From a virus: a stretch of DNA of 34,695 nt. The notes under the pieces were generated by a model. The model was not told the origin of the DNA and made no database searches. It worked only from the letters and a program-made list of their open reading frames with translations. The stretch spans positions 1 through 34,695 of IMG/VR virus record IMGVR_UViG_3300028025_000381; one strand, given 5' to 3'. Of the stretch, positions 7,085 through 16,039 are shown one piece after another (within the stretch, counting starts at the first letter, position 1; the number at the start of each line of letters is the position of its first letter). The translations under genes and the position numbers were made by a program.

Positions 7085-9320
7085 TTTATATAGGGTACTA
7101 GATAATTATGTTCCATCAAATGTAATCTCCAAAAAGAATGGAGCACGTACGTGGTTGTATGGTTATGATGAAAAGTATGATATGGTTATTATCTCCAAGA
7201 CAGGTCAGATTGGAGAGATAATAAGTATAGAGGGTCTTGTTATTGCATTACCTTTAGTAACAAAAGATATTATAAAGAGGAGCGATAAACGCTCTGAGCA
7301 ATATTGGGAAAGAAAATTACTACCTAATCAACTAGATAAAATACAATCTATATTTCAGTGGAATGATATGTCTTCTGATTTTAAAAATCAATGGGTTGAT
7401 TATATAGAGAGTGAGTTTGATAGACGTGAATATGGGGCGTGGTTCATGAACAATGGAGACCCTACATATATCACAGGTTCTCACTATATGTACTTGCAGT
7501 GGACAAGTATTGATGTTGGTTATCCCGACTATCGAGAAGCGAATAGAATATTTTTTATCTTTTGGGAAGCCTGTAAAGCAGACCCTAGATGTTTTGGTAT
7601 GACATATCTAAAGATACGTCGTTCAGGATTTTCCTTTATGGCTTCATCTGAGACTGTAAACTTGGGAACAATATCTAAGAATAGAAGATTAGGTATTTTA
7701 TCTAAGACAGGTGCTGATGCTAAGAAGATGTTTACCGATAAGGTTGTACCAATCGCAAACAGATTACCATTCTTCTTTAAACCTATTCAGGATGGTATGG
7801 ATAAACCAAAGACTGAATTAGCATTTAGGATTCCTGCATCTAAGATTACAAAAAAGAATATGCATGAGTCTGATGACAATGAGATGGAAGGATTGGATAC
7901 CACCATTGATTGGAAGAATACAGAAGACAACTCTTATGATGGTGAAAAGCTTTTACATCTTGTACATGACGAGAGTGGTAAATGGACTAAGCCAAATAAT
8001 ATATTAAACAATTGGCGTGTTACAAAGACGTGTCTTCGTTTGGGTAGCAAGATTATTGGTAAGTGTATGATGGGTTCAACATCTAATGCACTTTCAAAGG
8101 GTGGTGATAACTATAAGAGTTTATATGAAGACTCTAATGTTATAAGAAGAAACTCAAACGGTCAAACTAAATCAGGACTATATGCATTATTCATTCCAAT
8201 GGAATGGAACATGGAGGGATTTATAGATAGACATGGTATGCCTGTATTCAGGAAACCTAACAATCCTGTAATGGGAGTTGATGGGGCGTGGATTAGAAAT
8301 GGTGCTATAGATTATTGGGAGAATGAGGTGGACTCATTAAAGAGTGATGCAGATGCACTTAATGAATTTTATCGTCAGTTTCCAAGAACTACATCTCATG
8401 CGTTTCGTGATGAGAGCAAGTCATCTATATTTAACCTAACAAAGATATACCAACAGATAGACCATAATGATGGACAGATAACTGCACATCATTTAACTAG
8501 AGGTAATTTTAGTTGGGAAAATGGAATAAAGGATTCTAAAGTTGTATTTAATCCTGATACTAGGGGTAGATTTAATATTAGTTGGATTCCTGCAAAAGGT
8601 TTGCAGAATAGGGTGGTAGTAAAGAATGGTATCAAGTATCCTGCTAATGAACACATAGGTTCATTTGGTTGTGACTCTTACGATATATCAGGAACAGTTG
8701 GGGGTGGTGGCTCTAATGGTGCATTGCATGGACTAACAAAGTTTAATATGGATGATGCACCTAGCAATGAGTTCTTTTTAGAGTATGTGGCTAGACCACA
8801 GACAGCAGAAATTTTTTTTGAGGAAGTATTGATGGCTTGTGTATTCTATGGTATGCCAATACTTGCAGAGAATAACAAACCTAGATTGCTTTACCATTTT
8901 AAGAATAGAGGGTATAGAGGGTTCTGTATGAACAGACCCGATAAGCACTTCAATAAACTCTCTCAGACAGAGCGAGAACTCGGAGGGATACCTAACTCAT
9001 CTGAGGATGTGAAACAGTCTCATGCGTCAGCTATTGAGTCCTACATCGAAAAGTATGTAGGGTATGATATGGATGGTACATATAGAAGTCCCGATGAAAT
9101 AGGAACTATGCCATTCACTAGAACACTAGAAGATTGGGCTAAGTTTGATATTAGTGATAGAACAAGATTTGATGCTTCGATTAGTTCGGGATTAGCTATT
9201 ATGGCTAACCAAAAACATCTGTATTTACCCGAACAAAAACAATCAAAAATAAGCGTTAACTTTGCAAGGTATAATAACAGAGGTAATACAAGCGAATTAA
9301 TTACAATAGATGGAAGATAA
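7062..9320 (+). CDS. terL: Terminase large subunit (ATPase/nuclease packaging motor)
   Basis: A 752-aa protein. The N-terminal ATPase has a degenerate Walker A, KIRRSGFS (184-191), then LLHLVHDE (297-304) with Asp303-Glu304 as Walker B and catalytic Glu. The C-terminal RNase H-like nuclease is marked by SFGCDSYD (Asp538, Asp541) and later acidic residues such as those in FFEEVLMAC. The protein translocates DNA into the capsid through the portal and cuts concatemers. Length and motif style fit terminases of crAss-like and related Bacteroidetes phages. No ATG occurs in frame before residue 41, and conserved-looking sequence precedes it, so I accept TTG at 7062, inside the end of the preceding gene. 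The end overlaps the portal start by 11 bases. Confidence 0.88.
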   Translation: MLNEEVNSLYRVLDNYVPSNVISKKNGARTWLYGYDEKYDMVIISKTGQIGEIISIEGLVIALPLVTKDIIKRSDKRSEQYWERKLLPNQLDKIQSIFQWNDMSSDFKNQWVDYIESEFDRREYGAWFMNNGDPTYITGSHYMYLQWTSIDVGYPDYREANRIFFIFWEACKADPRCFGMTYLKIRRSGFSFMASSETVNLGTISKNRRLGILSKTGADAKKMFTDKVVPIANRLPFFFKPIQDGMDKPKTELAFRIPASKITKKNMHESDDNEMEGLDTTIDWKNTEDNSYDGEKLLHLVHDESGKWTKPNNILNNWRVTKTCLRLGSKIIGKCMMGSTSNALSKGGDNYKSLYEDSNVIRRNSNGQTKSGLYALFIPMEWNMEGFIDRHGMPVFRKPNNPVMGVDGAWIRNGAIDYWENEVDSLKSDADALNEFYRQFPRTTSHAFRDESKSSIFNLTKIYQQIDHNDGQITAHHLTRGNFSWENGIKDSKVVFNPDTRGRFNISWIPAKGLQNRVVVKNGIKYPANEHIGSFGCDSYDISGTVGGGGSNGALHGLTKFNMDDAPSNEFFLEYVARPQTAEIFFEEVLMACVFYGMPILAENNKPRLLYHFKNRGYRGFCMNRPDKHFNKLSQTERELGGIPNSSEDVKQSHASAIESYIEKYVGYDMDGTYRSPDEIGTMPFTRTLEDWAKFDISDRTRFDASISSGLAIMANQKHLYLPEQKQSKISVNFARYNNRGNTSELITIDGR

Positions 9321-11748
9321 TATTAAGGTAAATATAAACGCCACAGGTTTCCCTTCACAGTTTGCTCCTGATTCCGTAAAGGATTCTAAAGAGTTTGGGT
9401 TACAGGTTGGTCAAGCTATTCAATACGAATGGTTTAGAAAAGACGGAACTCAATGTAGGTATTACAATCAGTGGCGAGATATGAATCGTCTTCGATTGTA
9501 TGCTCGTGGTGAACAGCCAATAGCTAAATATAAAAACGAATTAGCTATTGATGGTGACTTATCATATCTTAATTTAGATTGGACACCTGTTCCTATCTTA
9601 CCAAAGTTTGTTGACATTGTTGTTAACGGAATGTCTGATAGATTATTTAAAGTGAAAGCATACGCACAAGATGCTATGTCTCAAGCTAAAAGAAATAAAT
9701 ATCAAGATATGGTTGAAGGGCAAATGGTTGCTAAAGACCTATTGCTTACTATAAAAGAAAATACAGGGGTGGACCCATTCACTGTAAACCCTGAAGAACT
9801 TCCTTCTACTGATGATGAGTTATCATTATATATGAACCTCAACTACAAGCCTGCTATTGAAATTGCAGAAGAGGAGGCTATCAATACTTTATTTGATATT
9901 AATAAGTATGAGGATTTACGTAAAAGATATGATTATGATATAACTACTATTGGTATTGCAATAGCTAAGCATGAGTTCTTGCCGGGTGCAGGAGTTAAAA
10001 TATCTTATGTTGACCCTGCTAACGTAGTATATAGTTATACTGAAGACCCTAACTTTAAGGATTGTTTTTATTGGGGAGAGATTAAAGCTGTACCAATTAA
10101 TGAGATAAGAAAGATTAAGCCTGATATTACTGATGCAGAATTAGAAGAGATTGCAAAGTATGGTCAGAGTTGGTACAACTATTTTAACGTAGCACAATTC
10201 TATAATAATAGTTTATTCTATAGAGATACTTGTACATTATTATATTTCAATTATAAGAGTACCAAAACATTTACATACAAGAAGAAAGTAAATGAAAATG
10301 GTAATACTAAAGTAATAGAGAAAGACGATACATTTAACCCACCACAAGAAATGATGGAAGAAGGAGGTTTTGAAAAAATCTCTAAGACCATTGATGTTTG
10401 GTATAGTGGTGTTATGGTTATGGGTACAAACTTCTTATTAAAATGGGAAGTTGAAAAGAATATGGTTAGACCTAAGTCTGCTAGTCAGCATGCTATTCCA
10501 CAATTCGTGGCTGTTGCTCCTCGTATGTACAAAGGTGTTATTGAATCATTGGTAAGACGTATGGTTCCTTTTGCTGATTTAATTCAGCTAACACACTTAA
10601 AACTACAACAAGTTATTTCTCGTGTAGTACCTGATGGTGTATTCATTGATGCTGATGGTCTTAATGAAGTAGACTTAGGTACAGGTAATGCATATAATCC
10701 TGAAGATGCTTTACGTTTATACTTCCAAACAGGTAGTGTAATTGGTAGAAGCTATACTCAGGATGGAGAATTTAATAATGCTAGAGTACCAATTCAAGAG
10801 TTAAACTCTAACTCAGGTGCTAGCAAAACACAAATGCTTATTGCTAATATGAACCACTACCTAGATATGATTCGCTCTGTAACAGGATTGAATGAAGCTA
10901 GAGATGGTTCTACTCTTGACCCTAACTCTTTAGTTGGTGTTCAGAAGTTAGCAGCATTGAACTCTAATACAGCAACAAGACATATTCTTGATGGTAGTCT
11001 ATATATTTATAGAACACTTGCAGAAGCATTGTCTTATCGTGTAGCAGATATATTACAATATGCAGATTTTAGAGATGAGTTTGCAAATCAGATTGGAAAA
11101 TATAATACATCTATTCTTGAGCAAATCAAGGATTTATATATTTACGATTTTGGTATCTTCATAGAGGTAGCACCTGATGAGGAACAGAAAGCCCAACTCG
11201 AAGGAAACATACAAATGGCTTTGTCGAAGGGTGATATTAATCTTGAAGATGCCATTGACATACGTGAGATTAAAAATCTCAAACTTGCTAATCAGTTACT
11301 TAAACTTAAGCGTCAAAGAAAGCAAGAGCGTGAAGACATGCAAGCTATGCGTAAAGACGCAATGATGGCTCAGCAACAAATGCAAATTCAGCAGATTGCT
11401 GCACAATCAGCAATGCAACAGATTGAAGCAGAGACTCAATCTAAGATTCAAGTTAAGCAAGCAGAGATTTCATTTGAAATTGAAAAGCTTAATAAGGAAG
11501 CTGAATTGAAATCTTACTTGATGCGTGAAGAGTTTGACTATAGTATGCAAGTTAAGGGTCTTCAAGAGATGGCTATTAATCAAAGAGATACTGAGAAGGA
11601 GAAAGCTAAGGACAAAAGAATTAGCATTCAGAATACTCAGCAGTCTAAGTTGATTAATCAACGTAAGAATAATTTACCACCTATGGATTTTGAATCTAAC
11701 GAGGATAGCCTAGATGGTTTTGATATGGCAGAATTTGAGCCTAGATAG
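9310..11748 (+). CDS. Portal protein
   Basis: An 812-aa protein directly after the large terminase and before scaffold and capsid, the standard portal position. The core up to about residue 640 includes a long mixed region and RSVTGLNEARDGSTLDPN (about 520-540), a helical stretch typical of portals. From about 640 on it becomes a Gln/Lys/Glu-rich coiled coil (QQQMQIQQIAAQSAMQQIEA) ending in an acidic, Phe-containing tail (MDFESNEDSLDGFDMAEFEP). Portals form a dodecameric ring at one capsid vertex, bind terminase and later the tail connectors. The size matches the long portals of crAss-like phages. Membrane segments are absent. Confidence 0.8.
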   Translation: MEDNIKVNINATGFPSQFAPDSVKDSKEFGLQVGQAIQYEWFRKDGTQCRYYNQWRDMNRLRLYARGEQPIAKYKNELAIDGDLSYLNLDWTPVPILPKFVDIVVNGMSDRLFKVKAYAQDAMSQAKRNKYQDMVEGQMVAKDLLLTIKENTGVDPFTVNPEELPSTDDELSLYMNLNYKPAIEIAEEEAINTLFDINKYEDLRKRYDYDITTIGIAIAKHEFLPGAGVKISYVDPANVVYSYTEDPNFKDCFYWGEIKAVPINEIRKIKPDITDAELEEIAKYGQSWYNYFNVAQFYNNSLFYRDTCTLLYFNYKSTKTFTYKKKVNENGNTKVIEKDDTFNPPQEMMEEGGFEKISKTIDVWYSGVMVMGTNFLLKWEVEKNMVRPKSASQHAIPQFVAVAPRMYKGVIESLVRRMVPFADLIQLTHLKLQQVISRVVPDGVFIDADGLNEVDLGTGNAYNPEDALRLYFQTGSVIGRSYTQDGEFNNARVPIQELNSNSGASKTQMLIANMNHYLDMIRSVTGLNEARDGSTLDPNSLVGVQKLAALNSNTATRHILDGSLYIYRTLAEALSYRVADILQYADFRDEFANQIGKYNTSILEQIKDLYIYDFGIFIEVAPDEEQKAQLEGNIQMALSKGDINLEDAIDIREIKNLKLANQLLKLKRQRKQEREDMQAMRKDAMMAQQQMQIQQIAAQSAMQQIEAETQSKIQVKQAEISFEIEKLNKEAELKSYLMREEFDYSMQVKGLQEMAINQRDTEKEKAKDKRISIQNTQQSKLINQRKNNLPPMDFESNEDSLDGFDMAEFEPR

Positions 11749-11774
11749 GTTTAAATGCATATCTATATTTTGTA

Positions 11775-11782
11775 TAACTTTG
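11775..11782 (+). promoter_or_regulatory. -7 box for the scaffold/capsid unit
   Basis: TAACTTTG matches the Bacteroidetes TAnnTTTG box and lies in the 49-base gap after the portal, exactly 15 bases before the ATG at 11798. No good TTG is seen at the -33 distance. It would give scaffold and capsid their own transcript with a very short leader. Confidence 0.45.
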
Positions 11783-11797
11783 TAAAAATTAAATCAA

Positions 11798-12916
11798 ATG
11801 GAAATTAAAGTAAAAGCTATTGATGGCATTGAAGCCAAATCAATACAGGAAGTAGAAAAAGAATTACTTCAGAAACATGATGAACAATTTAATGATGGTA
11901 ATGATGAGATTACAATCATTGAAGGTTCACAACAACAGGAAGAGGTTGAAGTAAATACAGATGCTGCGATAGTATCTGAGGCTAAGGCAGAGATGAGTGA
12001 TGCTGACATCTTATCATATATTGGTAACAAGTATGGTAGACAAGTAGCATCGGTAGATGAATTACTTTCTAGCAAAGAAAGAGATGAGTTGCCATCTGAT
12101 GTTGAAGCGTTTTTGAAATACAAAAAAGAAACAGGACGTGGGATTAATGACTTTGTTAAGTTAAACAAAGATTTTGATTCGATGAACCCTGACACTTTGC
12201 TAAGAGAATATCTATCTGTAACTGAAGAAGGTTTAGATTCAGATGATATTGATGCTATGCTTGAGGAGTATTCATACGATGAAGATTTGGATGATGACTC
12301 AACAATCAAGAAAGCTAAGTTAGCAAAGAAGAAAGCGATTGCCCAAGCTAAAAAGTTTTTTACTGAGCAGAAGGAAGCATACAAACAACCACTTGAGTCA
12401 AGTACGGTTGGGGTTTCTCAAGAAGCAAAAGAACAACTTGAAGCTTATCAGCAATATATGCAGGAGGCTAAGACGTATCAAGAAGAGAGTGAACGTAAGG
12501 TACAATGGTTCCAACAGAAAACTGATGAAGTTTTCTCTAATGAGTTCAAAGGTTTTGAGTTCGATTTAGATGGGAACAGAGTGACTTATACTCCCGGAGA
12601 TGCAGCAGAATTAAAGAAGCTACAATCAACACCAATGAACTTTATTAATAAGTATTTGGATGAGAGTGGATTAATGAAGGATGCAGCAGGATACCACAAA
12701 GCACTTTCTGTAGCAATGAATCCTGACAGATTTGCCAAGTTCTTTTATGAACAAGGTAGAGCAACAGCAATTGATGAGGATATGCGTAAAGCCAAAAACA
12801 TTGACATGGATATACGTAGAGCACCTGAGGTCATCAATAATGGAGGAATGCAAATTAAAGCAGTTGATTCAGGCTCAGGTAGGAATCTAAAAATTAAAAG
12901 TAAAAGAAATAATTAA
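11798..12916 (+). CDS. Probable capsid scaffold protein
   Basis: A 372-aa, strongly acidic, helical protein lying between portal and major capsid genes. It has an acidic N-terminal half (LDSDDIDAMLEEYSYDEDLD), a long Lys/Gln/Glu-rich coiled coil in the middle (KKAIAQAKKFFTEQKEAYKQ and EQLEAYQQYMQEAKTYQEES) and a basic C-terminus (SGRNLKIKSKRNN). Scaffolds of HK97-type phages have this composition and a short basic end that touches the capsid protein, so both place and make-up agree. No protease motif is visible, so removal would need to be by exit or by another enzyme. Sequence identity to a named scaffold is not claimed. Confidence 0.65.
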   Translation: MEIKVKAIDGIEAKSIQEVEKELLQKHDEQFNDGNDEITIIEGSQQQEEVEVNTDAAIVSEAKAEMSDADILSYIGNKYGRQVASVDELLSSKERDELPSDVEAFLKYKKETGRGINDFVKLNKDFDSMNPDTLLREYLSVTEEGLDSDDIDAMLEEYSYDEDLDDDSTIKKAKLAKKKAIAQAKKFFTEQKEAYKQPLESSTVGVSQEAKEQLEAYQQYMQEAKTYQEESERKVQWFQQKTDEVFSNEFKGFEFDLDGNRVTYTPGDAAELKKLQSTPMNFINKYLDESGLMKDAAGYHKALSVAMNPDRFAKFFYEQGRATAIDEDMRKAKNIDMDIRRAPEVINNGGMQIKAVDSGSGRNLKIKSKRNN

Positions 12917-12935
12917 CAATTAAACAATTTAAAAA

Positions 12936-14369
12936 ATGGCAGGTTCAGTATTAAGTACGCCCGGTTATCAGTTACAACCGTCGGCAGAACAGGTGCCTTT
13001 AAGCACCAATTACATTACCAACTTCGACTTCATGAATCAGTATCTTCCTGATACTTATGAAAAAGAATTCGAGCGTTATGGTAATCGTACAATCGCATCT
13101 TTCTTACGTTTAGTAGGAGCAGAGATGCCTTCAAACTCTGACTTAATTAAGTGGGCAGAGCAAGGACGTTTACACACTAAATACACAGATTGTGAAACTA
13201 GTGGAGCAGTAGGCGATGACACAGCTACTATTACAGTTAACGATACTCTTATCCCTTCAGGTGCAGGTGGTATTGCTATCCGTAAAGGTCAGACTGTTTA
13301 CATTACTTCTAACACAGGTACAGGTGGTAACAAAGGTATCGTATTAGATGTTGATGTTGCAGCAGGTACTTTTGATGTAGCTTACTATGAAGCAGCAGGT
13401 CAAGTATTTGGCGATGTAGCTTTAACAGTATTCATTTACGGTTCTGAGTTTAAGAAAGGTGTTAACGGAATGCAAGGTTCTTTGGAATCTGATGACATCT
13501 TCTTCGAAAACTCTCCAATCATCATCAAAGATAAGTATGCAGTATCAGGTTCTGATATGGCTCAAATCGGATGGGTTGAAGTAACTACCGAAAATGGTGC
13601 AACAGGATACTTATGGTATCTTAAATCAGAGCACGAAACTCGTTTACGTTTCGAGGATTACTTAGAAACCTCAATGATTGAAGCAGTTCCTGCTGAAACA
13701 GGTTCAGGTGTTGCTACTCAAGTTGTTAACGACCAAGTAGGTAACAAAGGTTCTGAGGGTATCTTCTACGTAGTAGAGAATCGTGGTAACGTATGGGGTG
13801 GTGGAAACCCAACTACATTAGTTGATTTCGACTCAATCATCTCTCGTTTAGATAAGCAAGGTTCTATCGAAGAAAACGTAATATTCGTTAATCGTGACTT
13901 CGGTTTCGACATCGACGATATGTTAGCTTCATTGAACGGTTATGTATCAGGTGGTTCTTCTAACTCTGCATCTTTCGGTTTATTCGATAACGATGTTGAG
14001 ATGGCTTTGAACTTAGGTTTCTCAGGATTCCGTCGTGGTTATGACTTCTACAAGTCAGATTGGAAATACCTTAACGACCCAACCATGCGTGGTGGTCTAG
14101 TAGGTGCAGGCGTTGTTAAAAGTGGTTTGTTAGTTCCTGCAGGTTCTACAACCGTTTATGACCAAATTCTTGGTAAAAACGCTAAGCGTCCATTCTTACA
14201 CGTACGTTATCGTGCAACTGAAGTTGAGGACAGACGTTACAAAACTTGGATTACAGGTTCAGCAGGTGGTGCACAGACTAGCGATTTAGATGCTATGGAA
14301 GTGAACTTCTTGTCAGAAAGAGCAGTATGTACCTTAGGTGCAAACAACTTCTTCTTGTTCCAAGCGTAA
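12936..14369 (+). CDS. Major capsid protein (HK97-fold type)
   Basis: A 477-aa protein after the scaffold gene. It starts MAGSVLSTPGYQ and soon reaches a helical segment (PDTYEKEFERYGNRTIASFL) like the N-arm of such capsid proteins. An inserted beta-rich domain lies at about 70-165, followed by the shell domain and an end of LGANNFFLFQA. Codon use differs sharply from neighbours: TTC, AAC, ATC, GAC and CGT are frequent while most other genes favour AT-ending codons, as expected for the most abundant protein. The leader is A-rich (caatttaaaaaATG), and a strong hairpin terminator follows 11 bases after the stop. No cleavage site is obvious, so use of a prohead protease is uncertain. Confidence 0.85.
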   Translation: MAGSVLSTPGYQLQPSAEQVPLSTNYITNFDFMNQYLPDTYEKEFERYGNRTIASFLRLVGAEMPSNSDLIKWAEQGRLHTKYTDCETSGAVGDDTATITVNDTLIPSGAGGIAIRKGQTVYITSNTGTGGNKGIVLDVDVAAGTFDVAYYEAAGQVFGDVALTVFIYGSEFKKGVNGMQGSLESDDIFFENSPIIIKDKYAVSGSDMAQIGWVEVTTENGATGYLWYLKSEHETRLRFEDYLETSMIEAVPAETGSGVATQVVNDQVGNKGSEGIFYVVENRGNVWGGGNPTTLVDFDSIISRLDKQGSIEENVIFVNRDFGFDIDDMLASLNGYVSGGSSNSASFGLFDNDVEMALNLGFSGFRRGYDFYKSDWKYLNDPTMRGGLVGAGVVKSGLLVPAGSTTVYDQILGKNAKRPFLHVRYRATEVEDRRYKTWITGSAGGAQTSDLDAMEVNFLSERAVCTLGANNFFLFQA

Positions 14370-14380
14370 GTTTATAATTA

Positions 14381-14415
14381 GGGGAGTGGAGCATTCTGCT
14401 CCCCTTATTTTTTTA
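14381..14415 (+). terminator. Rho-independent terminator after the capsid gene
   Basis: A hairpin at 14381-14404 starts GGGGAG and ends CTCCCC, with about ten pairs including two wobbles and a GCAT loop. It is followed by TTATTTTTTTAT. It would end most capsid transcripts and let only read-through reach the next gene. Confidence 0.8.
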
Positions 14416-14434
14416 TCAAATTAAATTATATCAA

Positions 14435-15184
14435 ATGTCAGTAAAAACAACTCCTGTAGACAAGGTCTACCGATTAACTAGAAACGCAGCACCATTATCT
14501 TTTATGCTGCCTTCAAAAAACAACAAGCGTTTCCCTTTATTATATTTTGATGAGACTACTAATAGTAACCGTCCATTAAGATATGCTGTAAATCAAAAGT
14601 CACCTTTTGAAGACGAGCAAGATGGTAATGCAATTTTAGAACCAATCATCTTTGAAGATGGTTTCTTGAGAGTTCCAAAAAACAATCCTGTGCTTCAGCA
14701 ATTCCTATATTACCATCCCGGTAATGGTATTGTATTTACAGAAGTAAATGAGGAGAAAGACGCAGCTAAACAGGTTGAAGAATTAACTGCAGAGGTTGAT
14801 GCTTTAATTGAAGCACGTCAATTATCTGTCGAACAATTAGAGACTCTTGGTCGTGTATTGTTTGGTAAGGATACATCTAAGATTAGTACAGCAGAATTAA
14901 AACGTGATATGCTTATCTATGCTAAGAGACATCCAAAGCAATTCCTAAATGCGTTGCAAGACCCAATGGTTAAGTTACAATCAAACGTACACTTATTCTT
15001 TGATGCCAAGCTATTAGCGTTTAGAAATAATAAAAAAGAAGTATTCTTTAATACGAGTTCTAACAAAAAGAAAATGTTATCAGTTCCATACGGAGAAGAC
15101 CCGATGTACTTTGTTACATCGTACTTACAAAGTGATGATGGTATAGATGCACTTCGTATGTTGGAAGGCGAATTAGGTCTATAA
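14435..15184 (+). CDS. Capsid-associated hypothetical protein
   Basis: A 249-aa protein between two terminators. The N-terminal 110 residues look beta-rich (LEPIIFEDGFLRVPKNNPVL, then LQQFLYYHPGNGIVF). Next comes an acidic helix (AAKQVEELTAEVDALIEARQ) and a compact helical part (about 130-185, with GKDTSKISTAELKRDMLIYA) that resembles a helix-extension-helix (LEM-like) unit. I recall similar proteins directly after the capsid gene in Bacteroidetes phages, usually without a function. A head decoration or head-completion role is plausible by position only. No promoter box precedes it, so it probably depends on read-through past the capsid terminator, giving fewer copies than capsid protein. Confidence 0.6.
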   Translation: MSVKTTPVDKVYRLTRNAAPLSFMLPSKNNKRFPLLYFDETTNSNRPLRYAVNQKSPFEDEQDGNAILEPIIFEDGFLRVPKNNPVLQQFLYYHPGNGIVFTEVNEEKDAAKQVEELTAEVDALIEARQLSVEQLETLGRVLFGKDTSKISTAELKRDMLIYAKRHPKQFLNALQDPMVKLQSNVHLFFDAKLLAFRNNKKEVFFNTSSNKKKMLSVPYGEDPMYFVTSYLQSDDGIDALRMLEGELGL

Positions 15185-15212
15185 TAAGTACAATTAAGTT
15201 TGTTTAAAGATG

Positions 15213-15245
15213 AGGGGGTTCACAAGACCCCCTTTCTTTTTTTTC
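15213..15245 (+). terminator. Rho-independent terminator before the tail operon
   Basis: The stem AGGGGGTT (15213-15220) pairs with AGACCCCCT-side bases (15226-15233) around a CACAA loop, followed by TTCTTTTTTTTC. It closes the single-gene unit that starts at 14435. Confidence 0.8.
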
Positions 15246-15246
15246 T

Positions 15247-15254
15247 TATCTTTG
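15247..15254 (+). promoter_or_regulatory. -7 box for the connector/tail operon
   Basis: TATCTTTG matches TAnnTTTG, directly after the terminator's T-run and exactly 15 bases before the ATG at 15270. This is the same spacing as at 11775-11798. A terminator followed at once by a -7 box marks a transcription-unit boundary. The -33 TTG is not evident. Confidence 0.55.
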
Positions 15255-15269
15255 TGAAAACATTATATA

Positions 15270-16028
15270 ATGATTAACTCAGTAAGAAATACAGTATTGT
15301 CTGTTCTGAATAAGAACAACTACGGATATATATCTCCGTCTGATTTTAACCTGTACGCTAAGCAGGCTCAGATGGAGTTGTTTGAAGAATATTTTAGCAG
15401 CTATAACAAAGTTATAAATGCTGAGAATGCACGCCAATCAGGTGTTGATTATGGAAATATTAAAAGACCAATCTCAGAAACATTAGAATCATTTTCTGAA
15501 ACTAAACCATTGGTACAAGTAGCAGTAGATACAAATAAATTTTATGTACCAACCTTAACAACTACAGGTGATACATATTATATGATTAATAAAGTGCTAT
15601 GCTATAAACTTGTAGGAGAAGATTTAAGCTATCTAGGAGAAGCTGAAAAAGTAACACTGAGTAGAATCACTATGCTGAATGCATCGTTGCTTACAGCCCC
15701 TAGTGAGATGTTTCCTGCATGGGTTCAGGAAGGTGAAGTCATAACCGTTTATCCATCTACAATAAATTCAGAAGATTCTTTGGTTGCACAATACTTTAGA
15801 CATCCTAAAGACCCTAAGTGGACTTATATATCTCTATCAAATGGTGAGCCTGTGTTTGACCAATCTCAATTAGACTACCAAGATTTTGAATTACCACTAG
15901 AAGATGAGTATAAATTAGCTATGAAGATTCTTCAATACTGTGGTGTATCTATTAGAGAGCAAGAAGTTGTTCAGTTTGGTATGGCTCAAGAACAACACGA
16001 ACAACCAACATTTAGTCAACAACAATAA
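15270..16028 (+). CDS. Probable head-tail connector (adaptor) protein 1
   Basis: A 252-aa protein opening MINSVRNTVLSVLNKNNYGY, then SPSDFNLYAKQAQMELFEEY, a helical start followed by a beta-rich middle and a Gln-rich tail (QEQHEQPTFSQQQ). I recall related proteins in the same position in many uncultured Bacteroidetes phages. Adaptors that join the portal to the tail have this size, sit after the capsid genes and have helical N-termini. A specific adaptor family cannot be named. It is the first gene of the unit that begins at the -7 box at 15247. Confidence 0.6.
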   Translation: MINSVRNTVLSVLNKNNYGYISPSDFNLYAKQAQMELFEEYFSSYNKVINAENARQSGVDYGNIKRPISETLESFSETKPLVQVAVDTNKFYVPTLTTTGDTYYMINKVLCYKLVGEDLSYLGEAEKVTLSRITMLNASLLTAPSEMFPAWVQEGEVITVYPSTINSEDSLVAQYFRHPKDPKWTYISLSNGEPVFDQSQLDYQDFELPLEDEYKLAMKILQYCGVSIREQEVVQFGMAQEQHEQPTFSQQQ

Positions 16029-16039
16029 AAGAATAGAAC

